Part shown: positions 45,739-56,592 of the stretch, in pieces | Layout of the letters: every line of letters starts with the position of its first letter | Numbering within the stretch: the stretch's first letter is position 1 | Origin: Roridomyces roridus | Taxonomy: Eukaryota > Basidiomycota > Agaricomycetes > Agaricales > Mycenaceae | NCBI GenBank assembly: GCA_029378245.1 | Contig: JARKIF010000029.1 | Span: 1 to 64,000, forward strand | DNA length: 64,000 bases | Reading direction: 5' to 3' | Notes under the pieces: generated by a model | Told to the model about the DNA's origin: nothing | Seen by the model: the letters and a program-made list of their open reading frames with translations, nothing else | Database searches by the model: none | Made by a program: the position numbers and the translations under genes

Positions 45739-48289
45739 ATGTGGAGGCTACCTTTTCTCCTCTTGCCATGCCTCACTCTCCTTCGTCCCGCTCTCGCTCA
45801 GAACTCCACCGGCGGCTCCTTCGAGGTTCTTGGCGACACCCTAGTCAGCGCCATGATGGTGCGCCCCACATGACGACGGACGGAACAGCGTGCTGACTTT
45901 TTTTTCTTCCTTTTGCTGCAGCTTTTCCTGGGGAGCAATGACAAGGTGTACATTATCGACAAGGCGGAAGGGAACCCGGCTCAAGTAGCTGGACATGCGG
46001 TGCGTTTAGAATCTCCTCGGGTGGACTCGACTGACTTGCTCAGGCCTGGGGTTCCGTATGGTGCGACCCACGATTCTTCCACGACCTTTGACTCAATCCC
46101 CGCCTTCAGGGACCTCAACACTAACACCTGCGAGGTCATGGACATCAAAACGAACACTTTCTGCAGTAGCGGTGCGTACTGCTCAGCCCGCTATCTCCGC
46201 CCTCTCATCCCATCCCTGGTCATAGGCATGCATCTCCCCAACGGCTCCTTCGCCACCTTCGGAGGAAACGGCGCCGTCGGTCCAGGCGGTGCAATCGGCT
46301 CGGTGCAATACCCCGGCGGGGGCGCCGCCAGCTGGGACGCTACATATCAAGACGACGACGGAGCCAAATCGATTCGGGTATTAAACCCGTGTTCGGACGA
46401 CAAGGACTTGAGCTCGCCCGAGTGCCAGTGGTTCGATGATCCGAGCGTCTTGTCCATGCAGGTGCGTTCTCCCATGTATTCCACCAACGGATGCTGACTG
46501 CTTCCAGGCCAAGCGGTGGTATTCTGCCGCTGAGCCTCTCGCGGACGGTACTATTGTCTTGATTGGTGGCTTCCAAAACGGAGGCTACATCCTCCGCAAC
46601 TACCCGAACAACGACCCCACCGCTGGCGCTGAACTTACTTACGAGTTTTATCCCTCCAACGGCCAGGCACCACAGGACCTCCAGTTCCTGTTCAAGACCT
46701 CTGGCCTGAACGCCTACCCGCATACGTTCCTTCTCAAGTACGTCGACTCCACATCAAACACTGACGTATATTAACCCCACTCGCAGCTCCGGGAAACTGT
46801 TTTTACAAGCTAACCTCTCGACCAGTGCGTTTTCGAATGGTTTCAATCTTGGTTTTTCTGAGAACGAGCAGTGATATGGGACTCGGAGACGAACACGGAG
46901 ACTGACTTGCCAGATATGCCAAACGGTGTCGTACGCGGTGAGTTATGCCCGTTGCAAATTTTTCTTCCCGCCTCTGACGTATTCCCTCCATAGTGTACCC
47001 GGCAAGCGCAGCCACGGCCATGCTCCCTATGACGCCGGCCAACAATTGGCAGCAGACCATCATCTTTTGCGGTGCGTGACTTGATTTAATACAGTTGTTA
47101 CCCTGGTTCTGAGACGCCGTTTTGCAGGTGGTACCGACATGCCCGATTCCGCGTGGGGAGACTTCAAGTACCCGTACATCGAGACGTGGAACTACCCCGC
47201 GTCCAAGGACTGTCAACGTATCACGCCCGAACCCGCGGATGGGAGTGCCCCGGTTTACGTCCAGGATGATGATATGATTGAGGGACGGACGATGGGTCAG
47301 TTCATTATTTTGCCGACGGGCAAGATGTTGGTTGTGAATGGCGGGTTGAATGGTACTGCTGGGTTTGGGCAGGCGACGAATGTGACGACATTTGATCAGA
47401 TGCCGTTTGCAGAGTCGTTTGCGTCGGGGCCTGTTGGTGAGTTGGTGTTTAGTTGGAGTGAGACGCGGTGCTAACTCTCTCCATAGGCACACCAGCGATC
47501 TACGACCCCACCGCACCCGCCGGTTCACGTTGGTCCAATGCCGGTCTGGCTTCATCCTCCATTGCCCGTCTGTACCACTCCTCTGCGCTCCTCCTCCCCG
47601 ACGGCTCCGTGTTCATAGCAGGCTCAAATCCCAATCTGGACGTCAACACGAGCAGTGCCGTTCCATTCCCGACCGAGTACCGCGCCGAAAAGTTCTACCC
47701 GCCCTACTTTAGCGCAAGCACCCGCCCCGCGCCACAAGGCGTCCCATCTACGCTCTCCTATGGCGGCGACTCATTCGACGTCACAATCCCCTCTTCCTCT
47801 TATTCGGGTTCCGCCAACGACGCTGCCGCAGCCACCTTTGTCTCCGTCGTACGCCCCGGATGGACGACACACGCGATGAACATGGGACAAAGGTACCTGC
47901 AGTTGAATAACACGTATACGGTGCAGGACGACGGGAGCATCACGTTGCATGTAGCCCAGATGCCCCCGATGCCGAACATCTTCCAGCCTGGGCCTGCGTT
48001 GGTTTTCGTCGTGGTGGATGGGGTACCGTCGAACGGGACGCATGTTATTGTTGGGAGTGGGAGTATGGGGACGCAGCCGAAGAAGCAGGCGAGTGCGCTT
48101 CCGGCGAATGTGTTGAGTAGTGCTGCGCCCAGTGGGAGTGGCAGTGGGAATGGGTCGTCGAGTGGAGCTAGCGGGTCGGATTCAGGGAGTAAAGGACAGT
48201 CGAGTGCGAGTGGGTTGGATTGGAGGAGTGGGTACCAAGGTGCGCTGCTTGCGGGGGCGGGAGCTTTGTTTGCGCTCCTGGCGTTCTAG
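45739..48289 (+). CDS. Copper radical oxidase (glyoxal-oxidase type, AA5), GPI-anchored
   Basis: Eleven exons from 45739-45858 to 47487-48289 give 678 residues. The enzyme family oxidises aldehydes or alcohols to yield H2O2, which can feed peroxidases. The signal peptide is WRLPFLLLPCLTLLRPALA. Active-site motifs are present: NTFCSSG (Cys of the Cys-Tyr cofactor), KRWYSAAE (its Tyr), RLYHSSALLLPDG (Tyr-His copper ligands) and GWTTHAMNMGQRY (His ligand). Kelch-type blades fill between, and a DUF1929-like C-terminal domain follows. The tail is Ser/Gly-rich, then hydrophobic (GALLAGAGALFALLAF), typical of GPI attachment. Exon 3 is 17 nt. It is the only gene in the spacer between the inverted arms and has no second copy here. 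Confidence 0.93.
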
Positions 48290-48725
48290 ATCTAGATTCG
48301 ACCGCCAGCGATTTCGGGCGCGAGTTTTAGATATCCCGTCGTTACTCTCGGGGACGTGGACTTGTCATGGACAGACGGACAGACAGACTTTATATCTCAC
48401 GCATCGTATATACACTAATCACTTTCGATTTGATAGTGAACGCATTCGTTTATCTTATATCTCGGTGCGAAACGGTGTCGGAAGGCGGGTCTTGATGCGC
48501 CTCGGATGTATTGGAATTTGATGCGCCACCACTTGGTCTGGGCTTGGCCTGGTCTGGTCATGGGTCACTGGATCCCGTGCTCTGACGAAGCGGACATGTC
48601 AGCCGACTGTCAGCCTGCCGGCCTGCCCTGCCCGAACCGAAGGCATTGGCAAGCATCATTCCGATTTAGTCCCGCCTCTCCGGTGTTCCCAATTTGGAAC
48701 GGCGGTTCTGTCCGACGAGCTCATT

Positions 48726-48731
48726 TATAAA
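48726..48731 (+). promoter_or_regulatory. TATA box of RCF2 copy B
   Basis: TATAAA, 74 bp upstream of ATG 48800, in a block conserved with copy A. Confidence 0.6.
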
Positions 48732-48799
48732 CGACCGCCTCGATCCCCGTCTCCCAACACCACATCCCCGCTTTCTACCTCCACCTCCAAAACACACCA

Positions 48800-49631
48800 A
48801 TGAAGCTCGCTACCCCAGAGCAAATCACCGGGCACAGCAATGCCACACGTCGAGGCGCCCTCGAAGGCACCGTCGTCGCCGGCTCAGTGGCGACACTCGG
48901 GTCCATGTGGGCCTCCCGTCGCTACACGTACTTCCGTCAACTTCCACCTTCGCTCAAACTCCTCGGCATTCTGCTGGTGACAGCACCAGGGTTGACCATT
49001 CAGGCTGAGCGTCGAGGATTGGAGTACGACAAATCTCAGTGGTACGTCTTTCCTCTCTTCTTTGTAAAGCATAATGTTCTGATTCACGGATTACAGGGAG
49101 GGAGACGGTATGCAAATCATCCAAGCGCAAGAAGCGCAGGAAACGACCGAGTGGGAGTCAATGTCCACTGGCGACAAGATCGGCGCCTGGGCTAGTCGTC
49201 ATGAATACTCCATTATCATCGCTGGATGGGCTCTCAGTCTCGCTGCTGCTGGTGGTATCATTTCTCGCAATCCGTGAGTTTTCTCGTCTTCCTAAATTTC
49301 CACTTACTGACGGACCCGAGCAGATACCAATCGACCTCGCAGAAAATCGTCCAAGCGCGTATGTGGGCGCAAGGACTCAGCGTTGGCATGATCATCGCTG
49401 CTGCCGCGTTCAAGACGAACAGGAATCTAGGGGAGACTGCGAGCAGGGTGCGTTTTTCTCTCCCTCCCTCTGTCGTACAAGAACTCCGAGTCTGATACGT
49501 GTTTACAGCCCGTTGCGGACCACTCGTGGATGGACATTGTCGCACAGCAGCAACAGCAACAACAGCCAGAGAGTCGGCTGGCGCTGGAGGCATTGGAGGC
49601 TCATCGCACGAAGGCCCGCGCTCTTCACTAG
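48800..49631 (+). CDS. RCF2: Respiratory supercomplex factor 2-like HIG1 protein, copy B
   Basis: Exons 48800-49041, 49097-49273, 49324-49447 and 49509-49631 give 221 residues. Domain content matches copy A: N-terminal membrane helices, HIG1 domain with QKIVQARMWAQGLSVG, and a polyQ C-terminus here of seven Gln plus Pro. Substitutions are mostly conservative and lie outside the HIG1 helices, so both copies look functional. Introns differ in length from copy A (55, 50 and 61 against 47, 50 and 50 nt). Role: stabilising cytochrome oxidase and III-IV supercomplexes, from the yeast family. Confidence 0.9.
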
Positions 49632-50004
49632 ACGCAGAACTCTGACGATCTTCATACTACTTATCATCATCCACTGTATAATATGCATACACTCTGAAAA
49701 TATACTTACTCGATTTGCAGTCTGAGCATCAGAGTCGAAGCTGCAATCTTGACTGTCCTCGGAACCGAATCGGACTTCCATGTTTGGTCGTGTGTCATAG
49801 CCTTTCTCCCTCATGCTGTCCATCCACAAGTTCCGCCAACGCATCCGATCGCTCTCCCTTTCTCGAAAGAGTACCAGAGCACCTCTGCTGAGGTGGTCGA
49901 ACCCAGAACAGCGAACGTGGGTAAACCTGCGCCTCCGAGTCATTATTCATATACTTGTGACTCTACGACTGCTCTAGAATACTCCACGGCCATCTTCGCA
50001 ACAG
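49632..50004. other. Empty site of the 4 kb insertion; no gene
   Basis: 49735-49870 is contiguous here but split by the 40150-44127 element in the left arm. No coding signal. Confidence 0.65.
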
Positions 50005-51226
50005 ATGGTTGCTCTCGAATTCGCTCAAATCAACGCTCCACCGCCTCACTCAGTCACTCTGGCCGACATTCGCCAACAGATTGCCTCCCTCGCCAACGCT
50101 ATCGCGCACCAGAAGACGATCCTCAGAGATCTCGAGGAGCAGCACGGAGCTGCTCATCCTCAGTCCGATGGCTCGCCTACCATTTGAACTCTCCTCCCAA
50201 ATCTTCGCGCTAACTATCCCGACGCCTCCTACTTGGGCGGCACTCACGAAGCTCATGTCCGTATGCCGTGCGTGGAGCAGTATCGCGCTTGCTACGCCGT
50301 CTTTGTGGACCACTATCCGTGACGAGCCGCCCAATTTCCGCTGGCGCTGAAGCTATGGCTCGCTCGTGGGCGGGATCTCCCCGTCCCCGTTTCCACCCCG
50401 CATCTACGCTGGGACTTCGCAAATCACGAGCTCACCGGGGCGCTGGAGGCAGATTCACATCGCGTGGAGAGCCTGGAGGGTGTCTGGAGCTCAAATGTCA
50501 GCGGAGCAAAGCCTTTCCGAGTGCTGAAATCTCTGACTGTCGGACATGAGAGCGGTTACACGGATTTTGCTATTGAGCATATCCTTAGTCTACTGGATCG
50601 TGCTCCTCAGCTGGTGGAATGCACCTGGCTCCTTCAGAACGACGCCTCCGTATCATTCCCTCCACCAGAGCGGCAATCGTTCCACGCTGCTTTGCAACAC
50701 TTTCGCCTTGAATACGTCCGCGGGGGTGGCGATTTTACTCCCGATATCCTCAAATATCTTATGCTGCCCTCCCTCACGCTGAACGCGCCTTTCTTGGTCG
50801 AGAGCCTCCACCCTTGCTTGAAGCGCTCCGCTCCACCTTTGCAGAGCCTAAAACTTTGTACGAGGCGTGTATTGGATGCGAGCAAAGGCGATTTCTCGTT
50901 TCTCGGGCTTGCCCCGACTCTCACAGACCTGGAGCTGAGGATGGATCCTTCCTAGGCCACCACACCCGACGTTCTTCCAAGGCTTCAGAGTCTGGGTCTT
51001 CAAAGAACGTTTCTCTCATGCGACGGATGGGTATTCGCGCCTTGTGGAGTTTCTCACAAGGCGACGGACCACCATCCGATCTTTTCGGCTAGAGTCCGAC
51101 AATCTCTATGCCTCATTCTATGGGAATCCATTCGCGAATGTTCCGACGGCGCTGTATGCCTTGGCACACGGCGGTATCCATATATGCATTCAATCTACCA
51201 AATGGACGACGCCGGAGATCTTGTGA
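50005..51226 (+). pseudogene. F-box/LRR pseudogene, inverted copy of 38685-39980
   Basis: It starts with a proper ATG (MVALEFAQINAPPP) and coiled coil, but a small deletion after LEEQHGAAH shifts the frame. The F-box (SPMARLPFELSSQIFALT, VCRAWSSIALATPSLW) is in a second frame that stops at 50350. LRRs resume in a third (50464-50955, MESLEGVWSS to LTDLELRMD), and the tail (VPTALYALAHGGIHI) sits in 51044-51226. Several lesions make it non-functional as an F-box protein. Its relative in the left arm keeps one open frame but lost the ATG. Confidence 0.88.
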
Positions 51227-51840
51227 GTGAATTCTGCGGCGATGTCTTTCGTTGGTTTATATCTTGGGTGCGATTTTAGAGATCTTCAACCTGGCTCGCT
51301 TCCTCCTTGAACATTCCGAACTCGCGCCCCCCCACCAAATATTATTTTGTAGAGCAGATTGTCCTGTCGCCAGATTTAGTGGTCTCCACTCCAGTAGTAT
51401 CGAATTTGATGTCGACTCTTTCCATGTCACGACTTCCGGCCATGCGGCACATGCCGGGCTGTTCGAACCTCGAACCCTGAATCGATTTTCTTCCGTCTTG
51501 ATTCTGCTCTCCGCATTGAATGGCAACAGCAAGAGCTCTCAGCTCTGGGTCTTTCTTCAGCTTCGCCCTCACTCCGGCTGTTCATCCAGGTCCGAGAGTG
51601 TCCATGCTACGTTCGTTGACTAGAAGCTTGGATTTCCTACTCAGCGCTTTTACCGCGGGTTAGTACCAATGTCAAGATGCTGGTGAACGCCCTGTGACAG
51701 AATATCCTGATTCCCAGACCGCCCGTCGACGGCTTGTGCATTTTTATGATGCTGATGATGAGTCGAAACATTGAAACGTAAGATCTCGCAGAGAAAAAGG
51801 TAGATTGATATTCGATCCGTATGAGAAACGAGACAGAACT
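51227..51840. other. No gene seen
   Basis: Homology to the left arm (downstream of the F-box gene) fades near 51360, where the non-homologous segment starts. Confidence 0.55.
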
Positions 51841-52866
51841 TCAGAACATAAGGCGCACAAACCAAAGCAGAAGCTCCAACATCATACGCATGAACCGGAG
51901 GGTTACAACCAAGACCACAATGTGCACAATCCACTGCACCGCGCTCCAACGCAACGCCTTCTTCGCCTCCTCCTCCTCCCCCTCATACCCAATCCACACC
52001 GTCCCAAAGACCGAACTCACAGACGCCCCGTCGGCGTGTTCTTGTGCTGCGTACCACGCATCCACGTCGCCGACAAACCAGCGCCTCTTTCGACCCACCT
52101 CCTTGATCGGTTTGCACACGGGAGCGAGCGTGGATGAGAGGCGAGGGATACCGGCGCAGGAGGTGACGAGTGGGCCGTGGAACGAACGGGGCAGAAATAC
52201 CGCGACCTGCCCCCAATACGTGTACGCCTTGAGGCGCAGCCTTGCATTTTGTGGGCCGACAGTGCCCTACAATAGTAATAATGTGAACATATGACACGGA
52301 CTGGCGATTTAAAGGACGCACCGTATCAACCTTGATGGTCACATCCCCTATAAACGTGCCCGCAGACACCGGACTCAGCATGGCACACGGAGCCATCTCG
52401 AAACCCCGCTTTTCGGCCGGTTGAAAACACGGATACCCCTTCGCCTTACACAACGCACTCTCCGACACAGGCAGAACACACACGACCGCGTCAACCCGTC
52501 CCCACCCAACAAACAGCTCGACGGCGTTGCGGGGCTTGGAACTGCTGGAGCGAGATCCGCTGCCGTCTTCCCAGCTCGAGACCGCACCGAGCAGGGAAAC
52601 AGGGGTGCGGATGTTCGGGTCGACGGTGAAGCGGGCCTTTGTAATGGAACGAAAGTTGCGTGAGACTAGGATGTTGTTCTGTGCGTCGCTGTACCAGTCC
52701 TTCATCGCGGAAGCCTTGGTGCCGGACTCGTCTGCGATCTCGGTAGATGGAGGCAGAACGCTCGCAGGAGTCTACGATTAGCTGAGTACCACCGCCCGGT
52801 TTGTAGGGAGAGCGGACATTGTACCTGGACGGCCGTCGGGAGAATGGAGTGCTTGTGGTCTGACAT
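51841..52866 (-). CDS. Unrecognised tail-anchored protein
   Basis: Exons 52866-52825, 52771-52322 and 52266-51841 with 53- and 55-nt introns encode 305 residues. The first 60 residues are polar. A beta-rich middle follows (RSITKARFTVDPNIRTPVSL, NAVELFVGWGRVDAVVCVLP, AGTFIGDVTIKVDTGTVGPQ, RLRLKAYTYWGQVAVFLPRS). Near the C-terminus is one strongly hydrophobic helix (WIVHIVVLVVTLRFMRMML) with few residues after it, so a cytosolic domain anchored by its tail is likely. It resembles uncharacterised Agaricomycete beta-rich families (DUF7330-like, weakly), but I cannot confirm that. It takes the place that GH35 has in the left arm, divergent from APN2. Confidence 0.75.
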
Positions 52867-53306
52867 GGTGACTACTCCTGAGGATGAACGAGTGCCAGTT
52901 TTTATAAGCCCGTGCGGCACAGGGGAACATGGAAAAGGGGCAGATCCGCCATCATTCCGATGGTTCCGATCCCTTTCACCGCGTCATGCTGTTGCAAAAC
53001 GCATCCAAGTTCGATCTTTTGAGAGAGAGTGCATCCGAGTGACCTGAGTCACCCTGGCTCACCCAGGCGAGCCCGGCCCAGATCCGCGGCCAAATCGTGA
53101 GCCAGCGCGTAGGCTACAGCGCGCAGCACCTGTGCAGGCGAAAATCTACGCCGTATTCGGCAGTCAGAGAAGCCAGAAGAATTCTTGACAGATGACCGGT
53201 GACCTGGCCCTGGCTGGGACGAGGTTTCGGAGATGACGGCAAGAAGGCGCGGGATCACGTGTCACACAGCCACTGAATCAGCCTTCTCTCCCACCACCAC
53301 GACAGG
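52867..53306. other. Divergent promoter region of APN2 copy B
   Basis: No gene. 53140-53306 is conserved with 33926-34090; beyond that it is unrelated to the left arm. Confidence 0.6.
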
Positions 53307-55340
53307 ATGCGAATATTGACATGGAACATCGTGAGTCTCCCTTTTCCACGCGAAAAACTGTAGCACTCATTTGCACTAGAATGGAGTCCGCACAATCCCC
53401 CAATACCATCCGTACGCGTCCTTCTCGCATCTCACGGTGGCATCCACAGAACGAGCACAGGTGGAACACGATGAAAACGCACGACGACATCCTCAATCTC
53501 CTGCAAGCGGATATAATCTGCTTCCAAGGTACCCATTAACGCACCCACTCCCCGACTGACGTGTCCAGAGATGAAAACCACGCGGCAAAACCTCCCGAAA
53601 GCAGTCGGCCTCCCGCCATCCTACCACTCCTTCTTCTCCTTCCCATTACAGAAGAACGGATACTCGGGTGTCGCCGTCTACGCGCGCACAGACTCGTTGC
53701 TGCAGCCTCTCAAAGCAGAGGAGGGGCTCAGCGGGGTCCTACAGCCCAAACCTCCACTGAGCCCCGAGGAGCGCGTATCGAGGCCCGAGGCATACCCTGA
53801 CCAAGTTCTCGACGATACTTCAGAGCTTGACTTGGATTTTCCCGCGCTTGACTCTGAAGGCCGCGCCCTGGTCATTGATTTCGGCTTACTCGTTCTCATA
53901 AACCTGTACTGCCCGAACGACGGCGGGGATGAGGAGCGGTTTCGATACAAGATGGATTTCCACCGTGCACTTGAGGCGAGGGTGCGTGGACTGGTGGAGA
54001 TTGAGCACCGGGAAGTGTTGGTCGTGGGTGATTTGAATGCGTGTGCAGGGGTGTTGGACCATGCTGAGGGAAGTATCTTGGTGGCACGGGCGGAGGCAGA
54101 GGGAGTGAGCGGCGAGGACGCTTTCTATTCGCTTGGGGCTCATCGGTGGCTCCGGGACTGGCTGATTTCGGACGAGCCCGGTAATAAAGGCTGCCTCGTC
54201 GATGTCGTGCGTCGATTTTGGCCGGAGCGCAAGGGGATGTATACTTGTGAGTCCTTTTATCTACTCCCTTCGTTCGATAACACGAGTTTAGGCTGGAACA
54301 CCAAAATCTCCGCTCGCGAGTCCAACTACGGCACGCGTATCGACTACATCCTCGCTACGCCCGGTCTTCTCCCGTGGATCAAAGCGGCCAACATACAGCC
54401 CGAGCTCAAGGGGAGCGACCACTGCCCTGTCTTTGTCGACCTCCACGACGAGATCATCGACGCGAACGGAGTGGTCGTCAAGCTGCGGGACGTCGTGCCG
54501 CACCCTGGAGGAGAGCCGCCGCGGATTGCAGCAAAGTTTTGGGACGAGTATAAGCAACGGAAGTTGGACGCGTTTTTCGGCAAGAAGGTGGTGGAATCGT
54601 CTTCTGTGGTCCAACCCCCTTCGCAATCGCCTCTGTCCGTACCTGCTGCCAACGAGGCTCGACCCTCCGCGCCGCCTGCCACCGCTGCTTCTCCTAACCC
54701 TACTGTGAAGCGCAAAAGTAGCACTCTTCAAGATCCGCCCGTCGCTTCTTCAAGCAGTAAAAAGCTTAAGAAGGACAAGGACTCGGCCAATCTCCAGCTC
54801 AGACCGAAAGCGAAGAAGGGACAGACGAGTCTTGCGTCATTCTTTTCGGCGGGAGGGACCCAGCAGAAATCGCAATCGCCGGCTAGCAGCAGCAGCTCGA
54901 ACGACCCGGCGGCGGTGGCGGCGGACACTTTGGATGCGGACTACAAACTCGCGCTCTCGCTTTCGCAGGAATCCGACGGAGCCAGCGGCAGCAGCCAGGT
55001 GAAGGGAAAGACGAAGAACAAACAAGCGTGGACGTCCCTCTTAGCGCCCATCCAGCCTCCGAGGTGTCTCGTACATGGGGAGCCTGCAAAGGAGCTTACT
55101 GTGAATAAGCCAGGTCCGAATAAGGGTAAGATGTTTTTCGTTTGTGCGAGGTGAGATCTTCTCTTAACTTTCTCATGGTCTATATTCTGACGCCTATTTA
55201 GGCCGGTGGGACCGGGATACGATCGCGGGAGGGCGGAGCGCCCGAGGGAGGAGGTCGATCCACAGTGGAAGTGCGATTTTTTCAAGTGGTCGAGTGAGGT
55301 GAGGTTGGAGATGAAGAGGAAGGAGTCGGAGTCGGGTTGA
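53307..55340 (+). CDS. APN2: A/P endonuclease 2 (ExoIII family), copy B
   Basis: Six exons (53307-53330, 53380-53411, 53461-53528, 53569-54246, 54292-55150, 55202-55340) encode 599 residues. Motifs are as in copy A: TWNINGVRT, CFQEMK, GDLNACAG, RIDYILATPG and SDHCPVFVDL, all catalytic positions kept. The linker has a canonical PCNA-interacting box, QTSLASFF. The GRF zinc finger is complete (CLVHGE, NKGKMFFVCARPVG, WKCDFFKW). Intron 3 is 40 nt, as in copy A. Roughly nine in ten residues match copy A. Because its PCNA box is intact, this may be the ancestral-function copy. Acts in nuclear base-excision repair. Confidence 0.94.
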
Positions 55341-56592
55341 GGGATTCGGTGGTTGGATGAAGATCTAGACTGAATTACTTCCATCCTTCCCATGGTGGTG
55401 GATGCTACCGTGGTTTCGGGGGCTTCGGTACCGCTCTGAGTTTTAAGGCGGGAATACTTTTTGAGGGTCCTTGGTAGACAAAACCTGGAATTGTGCAGGG
55501 ATGTGTGGTTCTTTCTTCAAATCTCAACAAAAGTCTCAAGATCTTGAAAGATTTGGCTTATTTTGAAAGTTGAATCAAGTTCTTGCGACATCCATTGATA
55601 TCTTGCTAGTTTTTGCACAATGTGGTATTTCAAGCAGTGTTCAGATGATATTTTCTGCAATGCAAGGATGCAAGATCTTGTAAGTCAGACAACAAATGGG
55701 AAAAGATAAAAAAATTGACACTGGAATCACAAATTCTCTGGTGTGTCACAGGATCTTGGAAGGTTAAAGGCTGCAAGTGTTGGAGCAAATCCCACATGGC
55801 AATCACTGATTTTCTGATTGCCACCTACTCGGGCTGCTGATCCGTTGGCAGCCGAACCGCCAGGAAACGGATAGATCACACTGTTGCACCCTTCAACATA
55901 AAATGATTGATCACAGTAGCGGCTTGAACTCGGCCACCACGGCACCACCAACTCTCGTGAGACCTTGCATCCCTATTAGACTTGTGAGACATATTTTGTC
56001 TTTCAATCTTTCAAAATCTTTGAACATTCCCTGCAAATCAGTGGCCTCAAAATGAATCAGTGGAACTTGCACAAACTTTCAAGGTCTTGGGGGGAGGAAA
56101 ATTCACAAGATCTTGCAAGATGATGGTCAAATAATGCCAGGGCAAGTCAACAATCATCCAATATCTTCCAAGATCCTGAACAAAGTGGGAAATCTTGCCA
56201 AATCTTGCAAGATCTTCGAAGATGTCATGGAAATGATGGTGGCGGCAACAAAAAAACACCTTTTGTCCACCAAGGGCCTTCATAATACTTTGACATGTGT
56301 GCTTCGCTTGGCAAGTAACGTCTAGATCTCCTTCTTTTGTTCCGATGATACGCTCAGTGCTTGCAATTGCCAGGTAAGTCTCTGGGCTAAAAGTTGAAGA
56401 TTGTGGCGACGGAGCTCGCCCGCTGGCAGCTGCAACGCACCCAAAGACGGAACAAGTCCGTTCCCCACTTGCAGGCCGGGATGTAAACGGCGGTAATGAT
56501 CGTGAGCTGCCACTGTCAGCGATCGGCCAGAATGAACTAAAAGCAGACGCGTGTGATGTCTCAGCAGCACCTCCTTGCTTTCTACCCTCACC
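55341..56592. other. Intergenic with hAT-like element
   Basis: 55341-55460 and 56284-56592 match the left arm; the element at 55461-56283 explains the rest. Short frames inside it (for example 55630-55824) are not genes. Confidence 0.65.
55461..56283. mobile_element. 823-bp non-autonomous hAT-like element, 8-bp TSD
   Basis: A perfect 8-bp duplication AATACTTT (55453-55460 and 56284-56291) flanks imperfect inverted ends of about 24 bp, which share CCTTGGT.GACAAAA. The interior is AT-rich, with many copies of CAAGATCTTG-like palindromes. No transposase. The equivalent site in the left arm is empty. The 8-bp TSD points to hAT; the repeated palindromes may be subterminal transposase-binding motifs. 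Confidence 0.82.

Noticed and set aside
55630..56283. Small frames in the AT-rich right-arm insertion
   Set aside because: Explained by a non-autonomous hAT-like element; no transposase motifs.
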